This document shows, piece by piece, positions 1 through 9,016 of a DNA stretch of 64,000 nucleotides. The stretch lies in NCBI RefSeq assembly GCF_002198675.1, contig NZ_MWLL01000249.1:1-64000 (forward strand), given 5' to 3'. This DNA is from Kineosporia sp. R_H_3. GTDB lineage: Bacteria; Actinomycetota; Actinomycetes; Actinomycetales; Kineosporiaceae. The stretch's first letter is position 1. Every line of letters begins with the position of its first letter. The notes beneath the pieces are model-generated. The model had not been told where the DNA came from. It saw only the letters and a list, made by a program, of their open reading frames with translations, and ran no database searches. The position numbers were made by a program, and so were the translations under genes.

Positions 1-1309
1 CGTTCGGCGGCGCGGGTGCCGGTCCGCCGCCGAACGAGGGTGCCGACGGCCAGGACGCCGCGGCGGGCGGCCCTCCTGCGGGCGCCGGCTGCCGGACCGG
101 CGCTGGCGTTGCGACCGGTGCTACCGGCGCGACGGGAGGCGGCTGCGGGGGCAGCACGATCTCGGCCGGCGGCCGGGCGGCGAGCAGCCGGACCGCCTCC
201 GCCCGGAAGTCGAAGCCGCACCGGCAGCCCTTGAGGGCGCCGTCCCGCTGCTGCGCGCCGCACGCCGGGCAGAAGGTCACGACGAACGCGTCGGCGCGCA
301 GGCCCTGGCAGCGCGGGCAGACGAAGTCCGGCTGCATCCGGTTCAGCCGGAAGGCCTGCCGGAGCATCCCGGCCGGCGCGACGACGCTCACCCGGTTGAC
401 GATCTCGGTGAGGCGGCGCTGCTTCTCGGTGATCTGCCGGTACTCGTCGTTGACGAGCTTCTCCAGCCGGCAGTCGCGGCACACGAGCAGCCGCCGCTCG
501 GGGAGGGTCTCGCGCAGCGCCGCCTGCTGCCGCAGGAAGAGCAGCGCCGGGGCGTCGGACTCCTCGAGCGTCAGCACAGGCAGCGGCAGCCCGCTGTCGA
601 GCGCGCCCTCGACGGCCGCGGCGATCCGCTCGACGTGGGCGACGAGCGGCGGCGGCAGGTCGCCCGGCTGCGCGCCGAGCAGCGTCGCCACGTCGAGGAC
701 GCCGTCGATGTCCGTGCGGCCGAACCGTTCCGGCTCCGCGCCGGGCAGCCGGACCTCGAGGCCGACGACGCGCGCCCAGCGCTGCGGCCAGTCGTCCCGG
801 ACGCCGGAGAGCTTCCGGTCCGCGCTCGACAGCGCGGACCGCGCCCTCGCCGCGGCGGAGCCGCCGAACCGGTCGACGAGGGCCGGCGCCCCGGCACCCG
901 GCGCCGCCGCGGCCGCCTGCGGCGCGGACCCGGCCGGGACGGCGGCCGGGCCGGACGTGCCGAGGGCCCGGTCGACGAGGGCCGTGAGCCGGCCGAAGAG
1001 GTCGGCGTACATCGCGTCGAGGCCGCGCACCTGGGCCGCGGCCGAGGGCCAGCGGTCCCAGAAGGCCACGTCGACCCGTGTGCCGTCGTCCACCGTCGCG
1101 AGCCGGACGGCGAGCCGCACCGGCAGCCGGTCGGCGGACATGGCCCCGCTCACGGTGCTCCCGCGCCCGGCCTCGACGAGCGTCGTCCGCTCGACGTCGA
1201 CCGTGAACCCGTCGTCCGACACCGCGCGCAGCAGCGCCGTCCGGACCTGCCCGACGACCCCGGGAACGGTCCGGGACAGCTCGTGGCGGAAGGTCGCCCG
1301 CTCGTTCAC
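1..1309 (-). CDS. Zinc-ribbon protein of unknown function (3' end cut by window edge)
   Basis: I do not recognise this gene. The reading frame opens at a GTG (1307-1309) 55 nt after the stop of the upstream minus-strand gene and runs off the window, giving at least 436 codons. The first ~110 residues look like a folded alpha/beta region ending in an aromatic stretch (VAFWDRWPS). An Ala/Pro-rich linker, a charged helical middle and a CRDC pair near residue 277 follow. Near residues 328-365 there are CPRC, CPAC and CRC motifs, which suggest a double zinc ribbon. The tail is rich in Pro and Ala. No ribosome binding site is evident at the GTG, so the start could lie elsewhere. It probably forms an operon with the gene before it. 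Confidence 0.7.
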   Translation of the reverse strand, partial: MNERATFRHELSRTVPGVVGQVRTALLRAVSDDGFTVDVERTTLVEAGRGSTVSGAMSADRLPVRLAVRLATVDDGTRVDVAFWDRWPSAAAQVRGLDAMYADLFGRLTALVDRALGTSGPAAVPAGSAPQAAAAAPGAGAPALVDRFGGSAAARARSALSSADRKLSGVRDDWPQRWARVVGLEVRLPGAEPERFGRTDIDGVLDVATLLGAQPGDLPPPLVAHVERIAAAVEGALDSGLPLPVLTLEESDAPALLFLRQQAALRETLPERRLLVCRDCRLEKLVNDEYRQITEKQRRLTEIVNRVSVVAPAGMLRQAFRLNRMQPDFVCPRCQGLRADAFVVTFCPACGAQQRDGALKGCRCGFDFRAEAVRLLAARPPAEIVLPPQPPPVAPVAPVATPAPVRQPAPAGGPPAAASWPSAPSFGGGPAPAPPN

Positions 1310-1364
1310 GGGCAGGTGCCGGCGGCGGGCCGGTGCTCGGGCTTCGGCTCGGGCCGGGCCACCG

Positions 1365-1709
1365 TCAGCTCCAGTCGAGGTTGTTGAACGTGTCCCACTG
1401 CATCTGCGTCGCGGCGTACGCGGCGCCGTCCGCGACGATCTTGTCGTTCAGCTCGTCGCGCTCCTCGTCCGTCATCCCGTCGTCACCGTCGAGGACGTCG
1501 TCGACGAGGGTGCCGTCCGCGAGGCCGTCCCCGTCGTGGGCCGCCGCGACGACGGCCGCGGCGCCGACGGCAGCGGCCCCGGCGACCGCGGCGTCCGACG
1601 GGCGGCCGGCCTGGGTCCACTCCTGCCAGGCGTCGGCGACGCTGCGCCCGCGGGACGGCCTCGGCTCCTGCGGCGTCGGCCCCTGCGGTGGCGTGGCGGC
1701 TGCGGTCAT
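1365..1709 (-). CDS. Small acidic hypothetical protein (114 aa)
   Basis: The ATG at 1707-1709 is preceded by GGAG at a good distance, which favours it over an in-frame ATG 10 codons upstream. The product has a Pro-rich N-terminus, an Ala/Val-rich segment near residues 45-70 (possibly a weak membrane or packing helix) and a very acidic Asp/Glu-rich middle. It ends in aromatic residues (Trp, Phe, Trp). No family is recognised. It lies directly upstream of the zinc-ribbon gene on the same strand, so the two may be co-transcribed. Upstream it is divergent from prfC. Confidence 0.6.
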   Translation of the reverse strand: MTAAATPPQGPTPQEPRPSRGRSVADAWQEWTQAGRPSDAAVAGAAAVGAAAVVAAAHDGDGLADGTLVDDVLDGDDGMTDEERDELNDKIVADGAAYAATQMQWDTFNNLDWS

Positions 1710-1871
1710 GTCTGCTCCAACCCCCGGTGGCGGACACATCGAGGCCAGTATGCCAGCGGACGATCTAGGACGAACCGCCGATCCGGCGGGCGGGCCTCGC
1801 GGTCCGGGGACCACGTCGCGAGGTGCGGGTCGACGGCCGGGGCGGGGCGCCTCGCCCCGGTCCGGACGACC

Positions 1872-1925
1872 TACACTGGGGGTCCGGCCCGGGGCCCGTC
1901 GTCGCTCCCGTTCACGTCCGAGGAG
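1872..1925 (+). promoter_or_regulatory. Putative prfC promoter -10 and ribosome binding site
   Basis: TACACT at 1872-1877 is a plausible actinobacterial -10 hexamer. GAGGAG at 1920-1925 is a strong Shine-Dalgarno sequence. The leader would be about 45 nt. The codon 6 nt after the GAGGAG is GTC, not ATG, GTG or TTG (see the prfC entry). Confidence 0.5.
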
Positions 1926-1931
1926 CACCCC

Positions 1932-3551
1932 GTCGACACCGTCATCGCGCCCGACACCGTCCCCGCGCCCGGCGCCCGCGCCGTCCTCGACCAGGCGGCC
2001 CGGCGCCGCACGATCGCCGTCATCAGCCACCCGGACGCCGGCAAGTCCACGCTCACCGAGGCGCTCGCGCTGCACGCCGCCGTCATCGCGCGGGCCGGAG
2101 CGGTGCACGGCAAGGGCAGCCGGCACGGCACCGTCTCGGACTGGATGGAGATGGAGCGGGCCCGCGGCATCTCCATCACGTCGGCGGCGCTCCAGTTCGA
2201 GCACCACGGCTCGGTCGTCAACCTCGTCGACACCCCCGGTCACGCGGACTTCTCCGAGGACACCTACCGCGTGCTCGCCGCCGTCGACGCCGCGATCATG
2301 CTGCTCGACGCCGCGAAGGGCCTGGAGCCGCAGACGCTCAAGCTCTTCGAGGTCTGCCGGCACCGCAACCTGCCCGTGCTCACCGTCATCAACAAGTGGG
2401 ACCGGCCGGGCCTCGACGCGCTCGCGCTCATGGACGAGATCGAGAGCACGATCGGGCTGCGGCCCACGCCGCTCACCTGGCCGGTGGGGATCGCGGGCGA
2501 CTTCCGCGGGGTCCTCGACCGGCGCACCGGCGGGTACACCCGCTTCGACCGGACGGCGGGCGGCGCGACCGTCGCACCGGAGGATCACCTGACCCCCGAG
2601 CAGGCGCAGGCCCTCGAGGGCGAGGCCTGGACGACGGCGGTCGAGGAGAGCGACCTGCTCGCGGCGTCCGGCGCCGACCACGACCAGGAGACCTTCCTCG
2701 CGGCCCGGACGACGCCGGTGCTCTTCGCCTCGGCGGTGCAGAACTTCGGCGTCGGCCGGGTGCTCGACACCGTCGTCGAGGTGGGCCCGGCGCCGACGCC
2801 GCGCGAGCTCGTCACCGGCGGGGCGCGGCCGGTCGAGGCGCCGTTCAGCGCCGTCGTCTTCAAGGTGCAGGCCGGCATGGACGCCGCGCACCGCGACCGG
2901 CTCGCCTACGCCCGGGTCTGCTCCGGCGTCTTCGAGCGCGGCATGGTCGTCGTCCACGCGACGTCGGGGAGGCCGTTCCACACGAAGTACGCCCACGCCG
3001 TGTTCGGCCGCGAGCGGACGACGATCGAGACCGCCTACCCCGGGGACGTCGTGGGCCTGGTCAACGCCGGCAACCTGCGGCCCGGGGACACCCTGCACGT
3101 CGGGGCGAAGGTCGAGTTCCCGCCGATCCCCTCGTTCGCGCCGGAGCACTTCGCCGTCGTCCGGGCCCGGGACACCTCCCGGGCCAAGCAGTTCCGCCGC
3201 GGGATCGAGCAGCTCGACCAGGAGGGCGTGGTCCAGGTGCTGCGCTCGGACCTGCGCGGTGACCAGGCACCGGTGCTCGCCGCCGTCGGCCCCATGCAGT
3301 TCGAGGTCGCGACGTACCGGCTCGAGCACGAGTTCGGCGCGAAGGTCATGCTCGACCACCTCGACTACGGCCTCGCCCGGCGCACCGACGCGTCCGCCTC
3401 CGCGGCCCTGCGCGGGGTGCGCGGCGTCGAGGTGCTCACCCGCTCGGACGGCGAGGTGCTGGCCCTGTTCGTCGACCGCTGGCGGCTCGGCACGGTCGTC
3501 AAGGAGAACCCGGACCTGCTGCTCGAGCCGCTGGTCGGGGCGCGGGTCTGA
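1932..3551 (+). CDS. prfC: Peptide chain release factor 3 (RF3)
   Basis: RF3 is a cytoplasmic translational GTPase that recycles RF1/RF2 from the ribosome after termination. The GTPase motifs are clear: HPDAGKST (P-loop), RGISIT (switch I), DTPGHADF (G3) and NKWD (G4). EF-G-like domains follow. Length from 1932 is 539 aa, close to the usual ~530. The start is odd: no ATG, GTG, TTG or CTG lies in frame between the promoter and the P-loop. The codon correctly placed after GAGGAG is GTC (1932-1934), and ATC follows at 1944. The gene therefore uses a rare start codon, has lost its normal start, or contains a base error. Function is certain; the start is not. Confidence 0.93.
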   Translation, partial: VDTVIAPDTVPAPGARAVLDQAARRRTIAVISHPDAGKSTLTEALALHAAVIARAGAVHGKGSRHGTVSDWMEMERARGISITSAALQFEHHGSVVNLVDTPGHADFSEDTYRVLAAVDAAIMLLDAAKGLEPQTLKLFEVCRHRNLPVLTVINKWDRPGLDALALMDEIESTIGLRPTPLTWPVGIAGDFRGVLDRRTGGYTRFDRTAGGATVAPEDHLTPEQAQALEGEAWTTAVEESDLLAASGADHDQETFLAARTTPVLFASAVQNFGVGRVLDTVVEVGPAPTPRELVTGGARPVEAPFSAVVFKVQAGMDAAHRDRLAYARVCSGVFERGMVVVHATSGRPFHTKYAHAVFGRERTTIETAYPGDVVGLVNAGNLRPGDTLHVGAKVEFPPIPSFAPEHFAVVRARDTSRAKQFRRGIEQLDQEGVVQVLRSDLRGDQAPVLAAVGPMQFEVATYRLEHEFGAKVMLDHLDYGLARRTDASASAALRGVRGVEVLTRSDGEVLALFVDRWRLGTVVKENPDLLLEPLVGARV

Positions 3552-3631
3552 GCCCCCGGCCGGCGCTGCCGTCGGCCCTCGGCGCGAAACCCCGGTGAGC
3601 CGACGGTGCCCCGGACGGCACAATGCCGGTC

Positions 3632-5314
3632 ATGGGCCATGTCGACGTCAACGCGGTGTCCTTCACCCTCCCCGACGGCCGGCCCCTCCTGGACGAGGTG
3701 ACGTTCCGGGTCGCGGACGGGACGACGACCGCGCTCATCGGGCCGAACGGCACGGGCAAGACCACGCTGCTGCGAATCGTCGCGGGTGACCTCGACGCGC
3801 ACGGAGGTGCCGTGACCCGCAGCGGCGGCCTCGGCGTCATGCGCCAGTTCGTCGGCTCGGTGCGGGACTCGTCGACGGTGCGCGACCTGCTCGTGAGCGT
3901 GGCGCCGCCCCGGGTCCGCGGTGCCGCGGAGGCGCTCGACGCCGCCGAGCTCGCGATGATGGAGTCGGACGACGAGCCCACCCAGATGCGCTACGCCCAG
4001 ACGCTGTCGGACTGGGCGGACGCGGGCGGCTACGAGATCGAGACCCTCTGGGACGTCGTGACGACGGCCGCGCTCGGCGTCCCGTTCGAGAGGGCGCAGT
4101 GGCGCGAGGTGCGGACCCTGTCGGGCGGCGAGCAGAAGCGGGTCGTCCTCGAGGCGCTGCTGCGCGGGCCGGACGAGGTGCTCCTGCTCGACGAGCCGGA
4201 CAACTACCTCGACGTCCCCGGCAAGCGCTGGCTCGAGGAGCAGCTCGCCGCGACACCGAAGACCGTGCTGCTCGTCTCGCACGACCGCGAGCTCCTCAGC
4301 CGCGCGGCCGACCGGATCGTCACGCTCGAACCCGGTGCCGTCGGGGCGACCGCCTGGGTGCACGGGGGCGGCTTCGCGACCTACCACGACGCCCGCGCCG
4401 ACCGGAACTCCCGGCTGGAGGAGCTGCGCCGCCGCTGGGACGAGGAGCACGTCAAGATCAAGACGCTCGTGCAGACGCTCAAGGTCAAGGCGAAGTACAA
4501 CGACGGCATGTCCTCGCGGTACCAAGCGGCCCTGACCCGGCTGGCGAAGTTCGAGGAGGCCGGCCCGCCGCAGGAGACGCCGATCGAGCAGAAGGTGACG
4601 ATGCGGCTGCGTGGCGGGCGCACCGGCAAGCGGGCCGTCGTCTGCGAGGGGCTCGAGCTCTCCGGGCTCATGAAGCCGTTCGACCTCGAGGTGTGGTTCG
4701 GCGAACGGGTCGGCGTGCTCGGCTCGAACGGGTCAGGCAAGTCGCACTTCCTCCGCCTGCTCGCGGCCGGTGGCTCCGACCCGGACATCGAGCACCGACC
4801 CGTCGACGAGCTGCCGGTGCCGCCCGTGAAGCACACCGGCCTGGCCCGGCTCGGGGCCCGGGTACGGCCGGGCTGGTTCGCCCAGACCCACGACCACCCC
4901 GAGCTCATGGGGCGGACCCTGCTGGAGATCCTGCACCGGGGCACCGACCACCGCGACGGTCTGCCCCGCGAGCCCGCGAGCCGGGCGCTCGACCGGTACG
5001 AGCTCGCGGCGGCCGCCGAGCAGACCTTCGACGTGCTCTCCGGCGGGCAGCAGGCGCGCTTCCAGATCCTCCTGCTGGAGCTGTCCGGGGCGACGATGCT
5101 GCTGCTCGACGAGCCGACGGACAACCTCGACCTGCACTCGGCCGAGGCGCTCGAGACCGGCCTGGCGGCCTTCGAGGGGACCGTGCTCGCGGTGACGCAC
5201 GACCGGTGGTTCGCGCGGTCCTTCGACCGGTTCCTCGTGTTCGGCTCGGACGGGCGGGTCTACGAGAGCGACGGGCCGGTCTGGGACGAGACGCGCGTCG
5301 TCCGGGAGCGCTGA
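3632..5314 (+). CDS. ABC-F family ATP-binding protein
   Basis: A soluble protein with two ATPase domains and no membrane segment, as in ABC-F factors that act on the ribosome (translation regulation or ribosome protection against antibiotics). Domain 1 has Walker A GPNGTGKT, signature LSGGEQKR and Walker B LLLDEPDNYLD. A charged linker follows near residues 250-330. Domain 2 has GSNGSGKS, LSGGQQAR and LLLDEPTDNLD. Length is 560 aa. CACAAT at 3619-3624 ends 7 nt before ATG 3632, so this ATG suits a leaderless mRNA; the ATG at 3623 overlaps the -10. Whether it gives drug resistance cannot be told from sequence. Confidence 0.9.
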   Translation: MGHVDVNAVSFTLPDGRPLLDEVTFRVADGTTTALIGPNGTGKTTLLRIVAGDLDAHGGAVTRSGGLGVMRQFVGSVRDSSTVRDLLVSVAPPRVRGAAEALDAAELAMMESDDEPTQMRYAQTLSDWADAGGYEIETLWDVVTTAALGVPFERAQWREVRTLSGGEQKRVVLEALLRGPDEVLLLDEPDNYLDVPGKRWLEEQLAATPKTVLLVSHDRELLSRAADRIVTLEPGAVGATAWVHGGGFATYHDARADRNSRLEELRRRWDEEHVKIKTLVQTLKVKAKYNDGMSSRYQAALTRLAKFEEAGPPQETPIEQKVTMRLRGGRTGKRAVVCEGLELSGLMKPFDLEVWFGERVGVLGSNGSGKSHFLRLLAAGGSDPDIEHRPVDELPVPPVKHTGLARLGARVRPGWFAQTHDHPELMGRTLLEILHRGTDHRDGLPREPASRALDRYELAAAAEQTFDVLSGGQQARFQILLLELSGATMLLLDEPTDNLDLHSAEALETGLAAFEGTVLAVTHDRWFARSFDRFLVFGSDGRVYESDGPVWDETRVVRER

Positions 5315-5421
5315 CCGGGGTGACCGACCTGCCCGACGCCGGGCGGTCCGGGGGGCGGGTAGCGCATCTCACGCAGCGGACGGAACGACAACCCGCCGAC
5401 CGGCCACCTACCGTTGATTGC

Positions 5422-6315
5422 ATGGCGACCCTTGGTGACCTGCTGGCGGAGAACGGTGTGCTCGTCCTCGACGGGGCGATGGGCACCATGCTCCAGTCCG
5501 CGGGGCTCGACGACGGCGGTGCGCCGGAGCTGTGGAACGTCGAGCGGCCGGACGCCGTGCGCTCGATCCACGAGGCGTACCTCAAGGCCGGGGCCCGGGT
5601 CGTCACGACGAACACCTTCGGCGGCACCCGCCCGCGCCTGGACATGCACGGCCTCGGCGACCGCGTCGTCGAGCTCAACGCCGCCGCGGCCCGGCTCGCC
5701 CGCGAGGCCGCGGAGCCGTACGGGGCGCTCGTCGCCGGTGACCTCGGCCCGCTCGGCGAGCTCCTCGAGCCGCTCGGTGCCCTGAGCCCCGACGACGCGC
5801 AGGCCCTCTTCGCCGAGCAGGTCCGTGGGCTCGTCGAGGGCGGCATCGACCTCGTGCTCGTCGAGACGATGAGCGACCTCGGCGAGGTGGAGACCGCGGT
5901 GAAGGCGGCGCAGCAGGTCGCCGCGGAGACCGGCCGCGACCTGCCGGTCGTCGTCACGCTCTCGTTCGACACCAAGGGCCGCACCATGTTCGGGGTCACA
6001 CCGGCCGCCGCGGTGACGACGCTCGCCGCGCTCGGGGTCACCGGCGTCGGCGGCAACTGCGGCCGCGGCCCGGAGGAGATGGAGGCGGTCGCGGAAGCGA
6101 TGGCCGCCGTCCGGCCGGAAGGGCTGCTCCTCGTCGCCCAGTCGAACGCGGGCCTGCCGGTGCTCGTCGGCGACCGCTTCGAGTACACCGCGGGGCCCGA
6201 GGTCATGGCGGACCACGCCCTGCGGCTGCGCGCCCTCGGCATCGACCTCGTCGGTGCCTGCTGCGGTTCGACGCCCGACCACGTGCGCGCCATGAGCGAG
6301 GCGCTCCGCGCGTGA
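5422..6315 (+). CDS. Homocysteine S-methyltransferase family protein
   Basis: Resembles the zinc-dependent homocysteine-binding domain of MetH and of betaine-homocysteine methyltransferase, which move a methyl group to homocysteine to form methionine. Seen: DGAMGTML at the N-terminus, TNTFGG, the zinc ligand region GGNCGRGP, and GACCGSTPDH near the C-terminus with two adjacent Cys. Length is 297 aa, a single-domain form without the folate or cobalamin domains of MetH. The methyl donor is not evident. TACCGT at 5409-5414 ends 7 nt before the ATG, so the mRNA is probably leaderless. Its stop overlaps the GTG of the next gene by 4 nt. Confidence 0.88.
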   Translation: MATLGDLLAENGVLVLDGAMGTMLQSAGLDDGGAPELWNVERPDAVRSIHEAYLKAGARVVTTNTFGGTRPRLDMHGLGDRVVELNAAAARLAREAAEPYGALVAGDLGPLGELLEPLGALSPDDAQALFAEQVRGLVEGGIDLVLVETMSDLGEVETAVKAAQQVAAETGRDLPVVVTLSFDTKGRTMFGVTPAAAVTTLAALGVTGVGGNCGRGPEEMEAVAEAMAAVRPEGLLLVAQSNAGLPVLVGDRFEYTAGPEVMADHALRLRALGIDLVGACCGSTPDHVRAMSEALRA

Positions 6316-7562
6316 CGACGGACGGGCCGCGCGCGGTGCGCGAGGCGGTCGCCCGGTACGCGGAGCGGTTCCACGCGGCGGCGCCGGCCGGGACGCACGT
6401 CGTCTCGCCGCTCGGCGCGTGGGTGCTCCTGGGGCTGCTCGCGCCGGCCGCCGAAGGCGTCGTCCGGGAACGGGTCGAGGACGCGCTGGGGCTCGACGCC
6501 CGCGCGGCGGCGGACGCCGTCCGGCGGCTGCTCGACCGGCCGCACCCCGCGGTCGCGTCGGCGCTCGGGCTCTGGACGGCGGCCGGGCTCGACCGGCCGC
6601 GGTACGAGCAGTGGGCGGCCGGGCTGCCCGCGGCGCTGACCCGCGGCCCGGTCCCGGAGCAGGCCGGGCTCGACGCCTGGGCCCGCGAGCACACGCTCGG
6701 GCTCGTCGAACGCTTCCCGGTCACGCTCGAGCCGGACACGGTGTCGGTGCTCGCGTCGGCGCTCGCGACGCGGGTGCGGTGGAGCAGCCCGTTCGACGTC
6801 GTGCCGTCCGAGCGGCTCGGCGGGCCGTGGGCGGGCGCCGTCGAGCGGGTGCTCAGCACACCGGGACACGGGCACCGGGTCGCCGTGGTCCGGGCCGCGC
6901 CCGGGCCCGTCGGCGCGCACGTCGCGGTGAGCGAGGACGGCAGCCTCGTCGTCCTCTCCGCCGTCGCGGACGCAGCGGTCCCGCGCGACGACGTCCTGCG
7001 GGTCGCGCACACGCTCGCCGTCCGTGCGGCGACGGCGGAGGCGGGTGACCTGCTGCCGGACGCCGTCGACGCGTTCGACCTGCCGCTCGGCGCGGGGCAC
7101 TCGTGGACCGTCTCCGAGGGGCGCGAGCTCATCGTCGGCGGGGGAGACCGGACCGCCCGGACGACCGGGCTGCTGCCGGCCTGGGAGGCCTCGACCGAGC
7201 TCGACCTCACCGTCGACGAACGGCTCGGGATGCGTTCTGCCGCAGACACTCTCGTCGACCTGCTGCGCCCGCTGCCGGCGCCGTCGGTCGAGGCCCGGCA
7301 GGTCGCGGTCGCCCGGTGCACGGCGGCGGGCTTCGAGGCGGCGGCGGTGACGGCGATGGCCGTCGCGGCCGGGGCGATGATGCCGCGGGAGGGGCTGCTG
7401 CGCCGCGTCGAGGTGCGGTTCGCCCGGCCCTACGCGGTCGTCGCGGTCGCCCGGGACGTCGACGTCGCCGGCGCCGGTGCGTGGCACGGTGTCCCGGTGT
7501 TCAGCGCCTGGGTCGAGGAGCCCGCCGAGGCGTTCGCGCCGGAGCACGAGGCGTGGGGGTAG
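6312..7562 (+). CDS. Serpin-like protein
   Basis: Starts at GTG 6312 inside the stop of the methyltransferase gene (GTGA overlap), so translation is probably coupled. The serpin fold is suggested by VSPLGAWVLLGLLAPAAEG near residue 35 (helix B/C region) and by a reactive-centre-like stretch near residues 338-360. That stretch holds GFEAAAVTAMAV, matching the serpin hinge G-T-E-A-A-A-A-T. It is followed by RFARPYAVVAV, equivalent to the strand before the C-terminus. P14 would be Phe where inhibitory serpins usually have Thr or Ser. Length is 416 aa and no signal peptide is visible, so it is probably cytoplasmic. Similar bacterial serpin-like genes exist; protease inhibition is inferred only. 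Confidence 0.72.
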   Translation: MTTDGPRAVREAVARYAERFHAAAPAGTHVVSPLGAWVLLGLLAPAAEGVVRERVEDALGLDARAAADAVRRLLDRPHPAVASALGLWTAAGLDRPRYEQWAAGLPAALTRGPVPEQAGLDAWAREHTLGLVERFPVTLEPDTVSVLASALATRVRWSSPFDVVPSERLGGPWAGAVERVLSTPGHGHRVAVVRAAPGPVGAHVAVSEDGSLVVLSAVADAAVPRDDVLRVAHTLAVRAATAEAGDLLPDAVDAFDLPLGAGHSWTVSEGRELIVGGGDRTARTTGLLPAWEASTELDLTVDERLGMRSAADTLVDLLRPLPAPSVEARQVAVARCTAAGFEAAAVTAMAVAAGAMMPREGLLRRVEVRFARPYAVVAVARDVDVAGAGAWHGVPVFSAWVEEPAEAFAPEHEAWG

Positions 7563-7598
7563 CGCCGGCCGCCCGAGCCCGCCGACCGGCACCGCGGT

Positions 7599-7638
7599 GG
7601 CCGGGACGCCCTGCTGCGACCAGCAGCGCGTCCCGGCC
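7599..7638. terminator. Bidirectional hairpin terminator between serpin-like gene and xylanase gene
   Basis: An 11-bp perfect stem (GGCCGGGACGC at 7599-7609 pairs with 7628-7638), extended inside by CTGCTG/CAGCAG, lies between two converging genes. No T-tract follows, as is usual in GC-rich actinobacteria. Confidence 0.75.
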
Positions 7639-7661
7639 TCGAGGTGATGCCTGGACGTCGA

Positions 7662-8657
7662 TCAGGCCGCCGCGCTGCAGCGGACGACGGCCGGCGCACC
7701 GGTCCCGGCGGTCAGCGTGAGGCCGACCTGACGGCTCGCGCCCGGTGCCAGAGGGCTGTCCGTCGACAGGCTGTACAGGCTGACCGTGCGCCCGCCGCCG
7801 GACCGGGTCGCGCCCGTGACGGCCGTGACCCACTGACCTCTGGGGACGGCGAGCCGCACCTTCCAGCGCGATGCCGGCACGGAGCCGGTGCTGGTCACGG
7901 TGACCGTGGCGGACGTGCTCGTCGCCGTCCGGCCGGTGACCGTGACCGTCGCAGTGCAGGCGGAGCGCTGCCCCGTGGGGGTGACGGTCGGCGTCGGTGT
8001 CACCGCCCCCTCGGACACCGTGAGGTCCGACGAGCCGCTGCTGTGGTAGCCCTCCGTCGCGAGCACCATGTAGTCGTGGGTGCCCAGGGGCATCCCCTTC
8101 GCAGCCCACGCGTCGAAGTGGTTGCCGACGGTGATCGTGCCGCCCACCCGCTTGGTCTGCCGCACGCTCCAGTACTGCGTGAAGGTCTTGGTGCCCTCGA
8201 TCGACGGCGCGTTCGTGCGGATCGCGGTGTAGATGTCGTACGTGCCGCCGTCCGAGGTCACCGTGCCCTTGAAGGTGCCGGTCGGGCGGTAGGTGCCCCA
8301 GCTGTCGACGACGTAGTACTCCACCAGCGGGTTGTGGGCCCAGCCGTAGAGCGCGAGGTAGGCGTTCCCGTTGGGGGTGAAGGTGCCGGTGTACGACACG
8401 GTCCGGCGCGAGCCCGTCCGCCAGCCCTTGCCGCCGACCCAGTTGCCCTGGCCGCTCCAGGACGAGCTGTAGCGCCCGCCCTCGCCGAGCTCCATCGACG
8501 CCGGGCCGCCACCGTCGGTCCAGAACGTGTAGTAGAACCCGCCCTGCGTGCCGGTCGAGCTCGACGTGAGGGCAGCGTCCGCGTGGGACGTCCCGAGCAG
8601 GACCACAGGTACCGCGAGCAGCGGCAGGAGGAGGAGGCGTCGCAACCGTCGGAGCAT
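7662..8657 (-). CDS. Secreted GH11 endo-1,4-beta-xylanase with C-terminal CBM2-like domain
   Basis: Hydrolyses internal beta-1,4 bonds of xylan outside the cell. ATG 8655-8657 begins a signal peptide (residues 1-29, positive n-region, Leu-rich core, ADAA end). The GH11 jelly roll spans about residues 30-225, with the nucleophile Glu in [13 protein letters not shown] and the acid/base Glu in [14 protein letters not shown] Thr/Pro linker follows. A ~90-residue domain starts and ends with Cys, as in CBM2. The aromatic residues that bind polysaccharide in CBM2 seem absent: the usual WNAT site reads VTGAT. In-frame codons extend further upstream but lack a signal-peptide start. Confidence 0.93.
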   Translation of the reverse strand: MLRRLRRLLLLPLLAVPVVLLGTSHADAALTSSSTGTQGGFYYTFWTDGGGPASMELGEGGRYSSSWSGQGNWVGGKGWRTGSRRTVSYTGTFTPNGNAYLALYGWAHNPLVEYYVVDSWGTYRPTGTFKGTVTSDGGTYDIYTAIRTNAPSIEGTKTFTQYWSVRQTKRVGGTITVGNHFDAWAAKGMPLGTHDYMVLATEGYHSSGSSDLTVSEGAVTPTPTVTPTGQRSACTATVTVTGRTATSTSATVTVTSTGSVPASRWKVRLAVPRGQWVTAVTGATRSGGGRTVSLYSLSTDSPLAPGASRQVGLTLTAGTGAPAVVRCSAAA

Positions 8658-8739
8658 GTCGGGTCCCTGCAGTCCGGGCGGGCCGGTCCCGCCGACAGTG
8701 CTGTGTGTCGCCCGGCGGCCCCGATGGTTGCCCGACCGG

Positions 8740-8979
8740 CTAGACGAGGTCGGCGAGAGCGGCGTCCGGGCCGAGCGTCTGCAGGCCGAGGTCGAGCTCC
8801 TCACGGACGTCGTCCACGGTGTCGTCGTGCCCGAGCACCTCGGGGACGTCGTTGCTCACCTCGAGCTGCTCGAGCAGGTCGTAGGCCTCGCCGAGCGTCG
8901 ACGCGCCCAGGGACTGCGCCCAGCGCAACGTGTTGCGGGCGCTCGTCGACGGGTCGAACTCGTCCCAGGGATCGCTCAC
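8740..8979 (-). CDS. Small acidic hypothetical protein (~79 aa)
   Basis: Starts at GTG (8977-8979), or at an in-frame TTG 12 nt upstream. The protein begins [16 protein letters not shown] and contains amphipathic, Asp/Glu-rich helices. It has no signal peptide, membrane segment or metal motif. Similar small acidic proteins of unknown role are common in actinobacteria. It lies between the xylanase and the transhydrogenase genes on the same strand, with an 82-nt gap before the xylanase start that could hold the xylanase promoter. Confidence 0.6.
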   Translation of the reverse strand: MSDPWDEFDPSTSARNTLRWAQSLGASTLGEAYDLLEQLEVSNDVPEVLGHDDTVDDVREELDLGLQTLGPDAALADLV

Positions 8980-9016
8980 CCGGCCATCCAACCAGGGGCC
9001 CTGCCCCGCGGGGCGC

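Noticed and set aside
231-1931. Long plus-strand open frame running into prfC
   Set aside because: It is the shadow of the minus-strand zinc-ribbon gene. RF3 homology begins only near 1990, and the residues before 1932 have no RF3 character.
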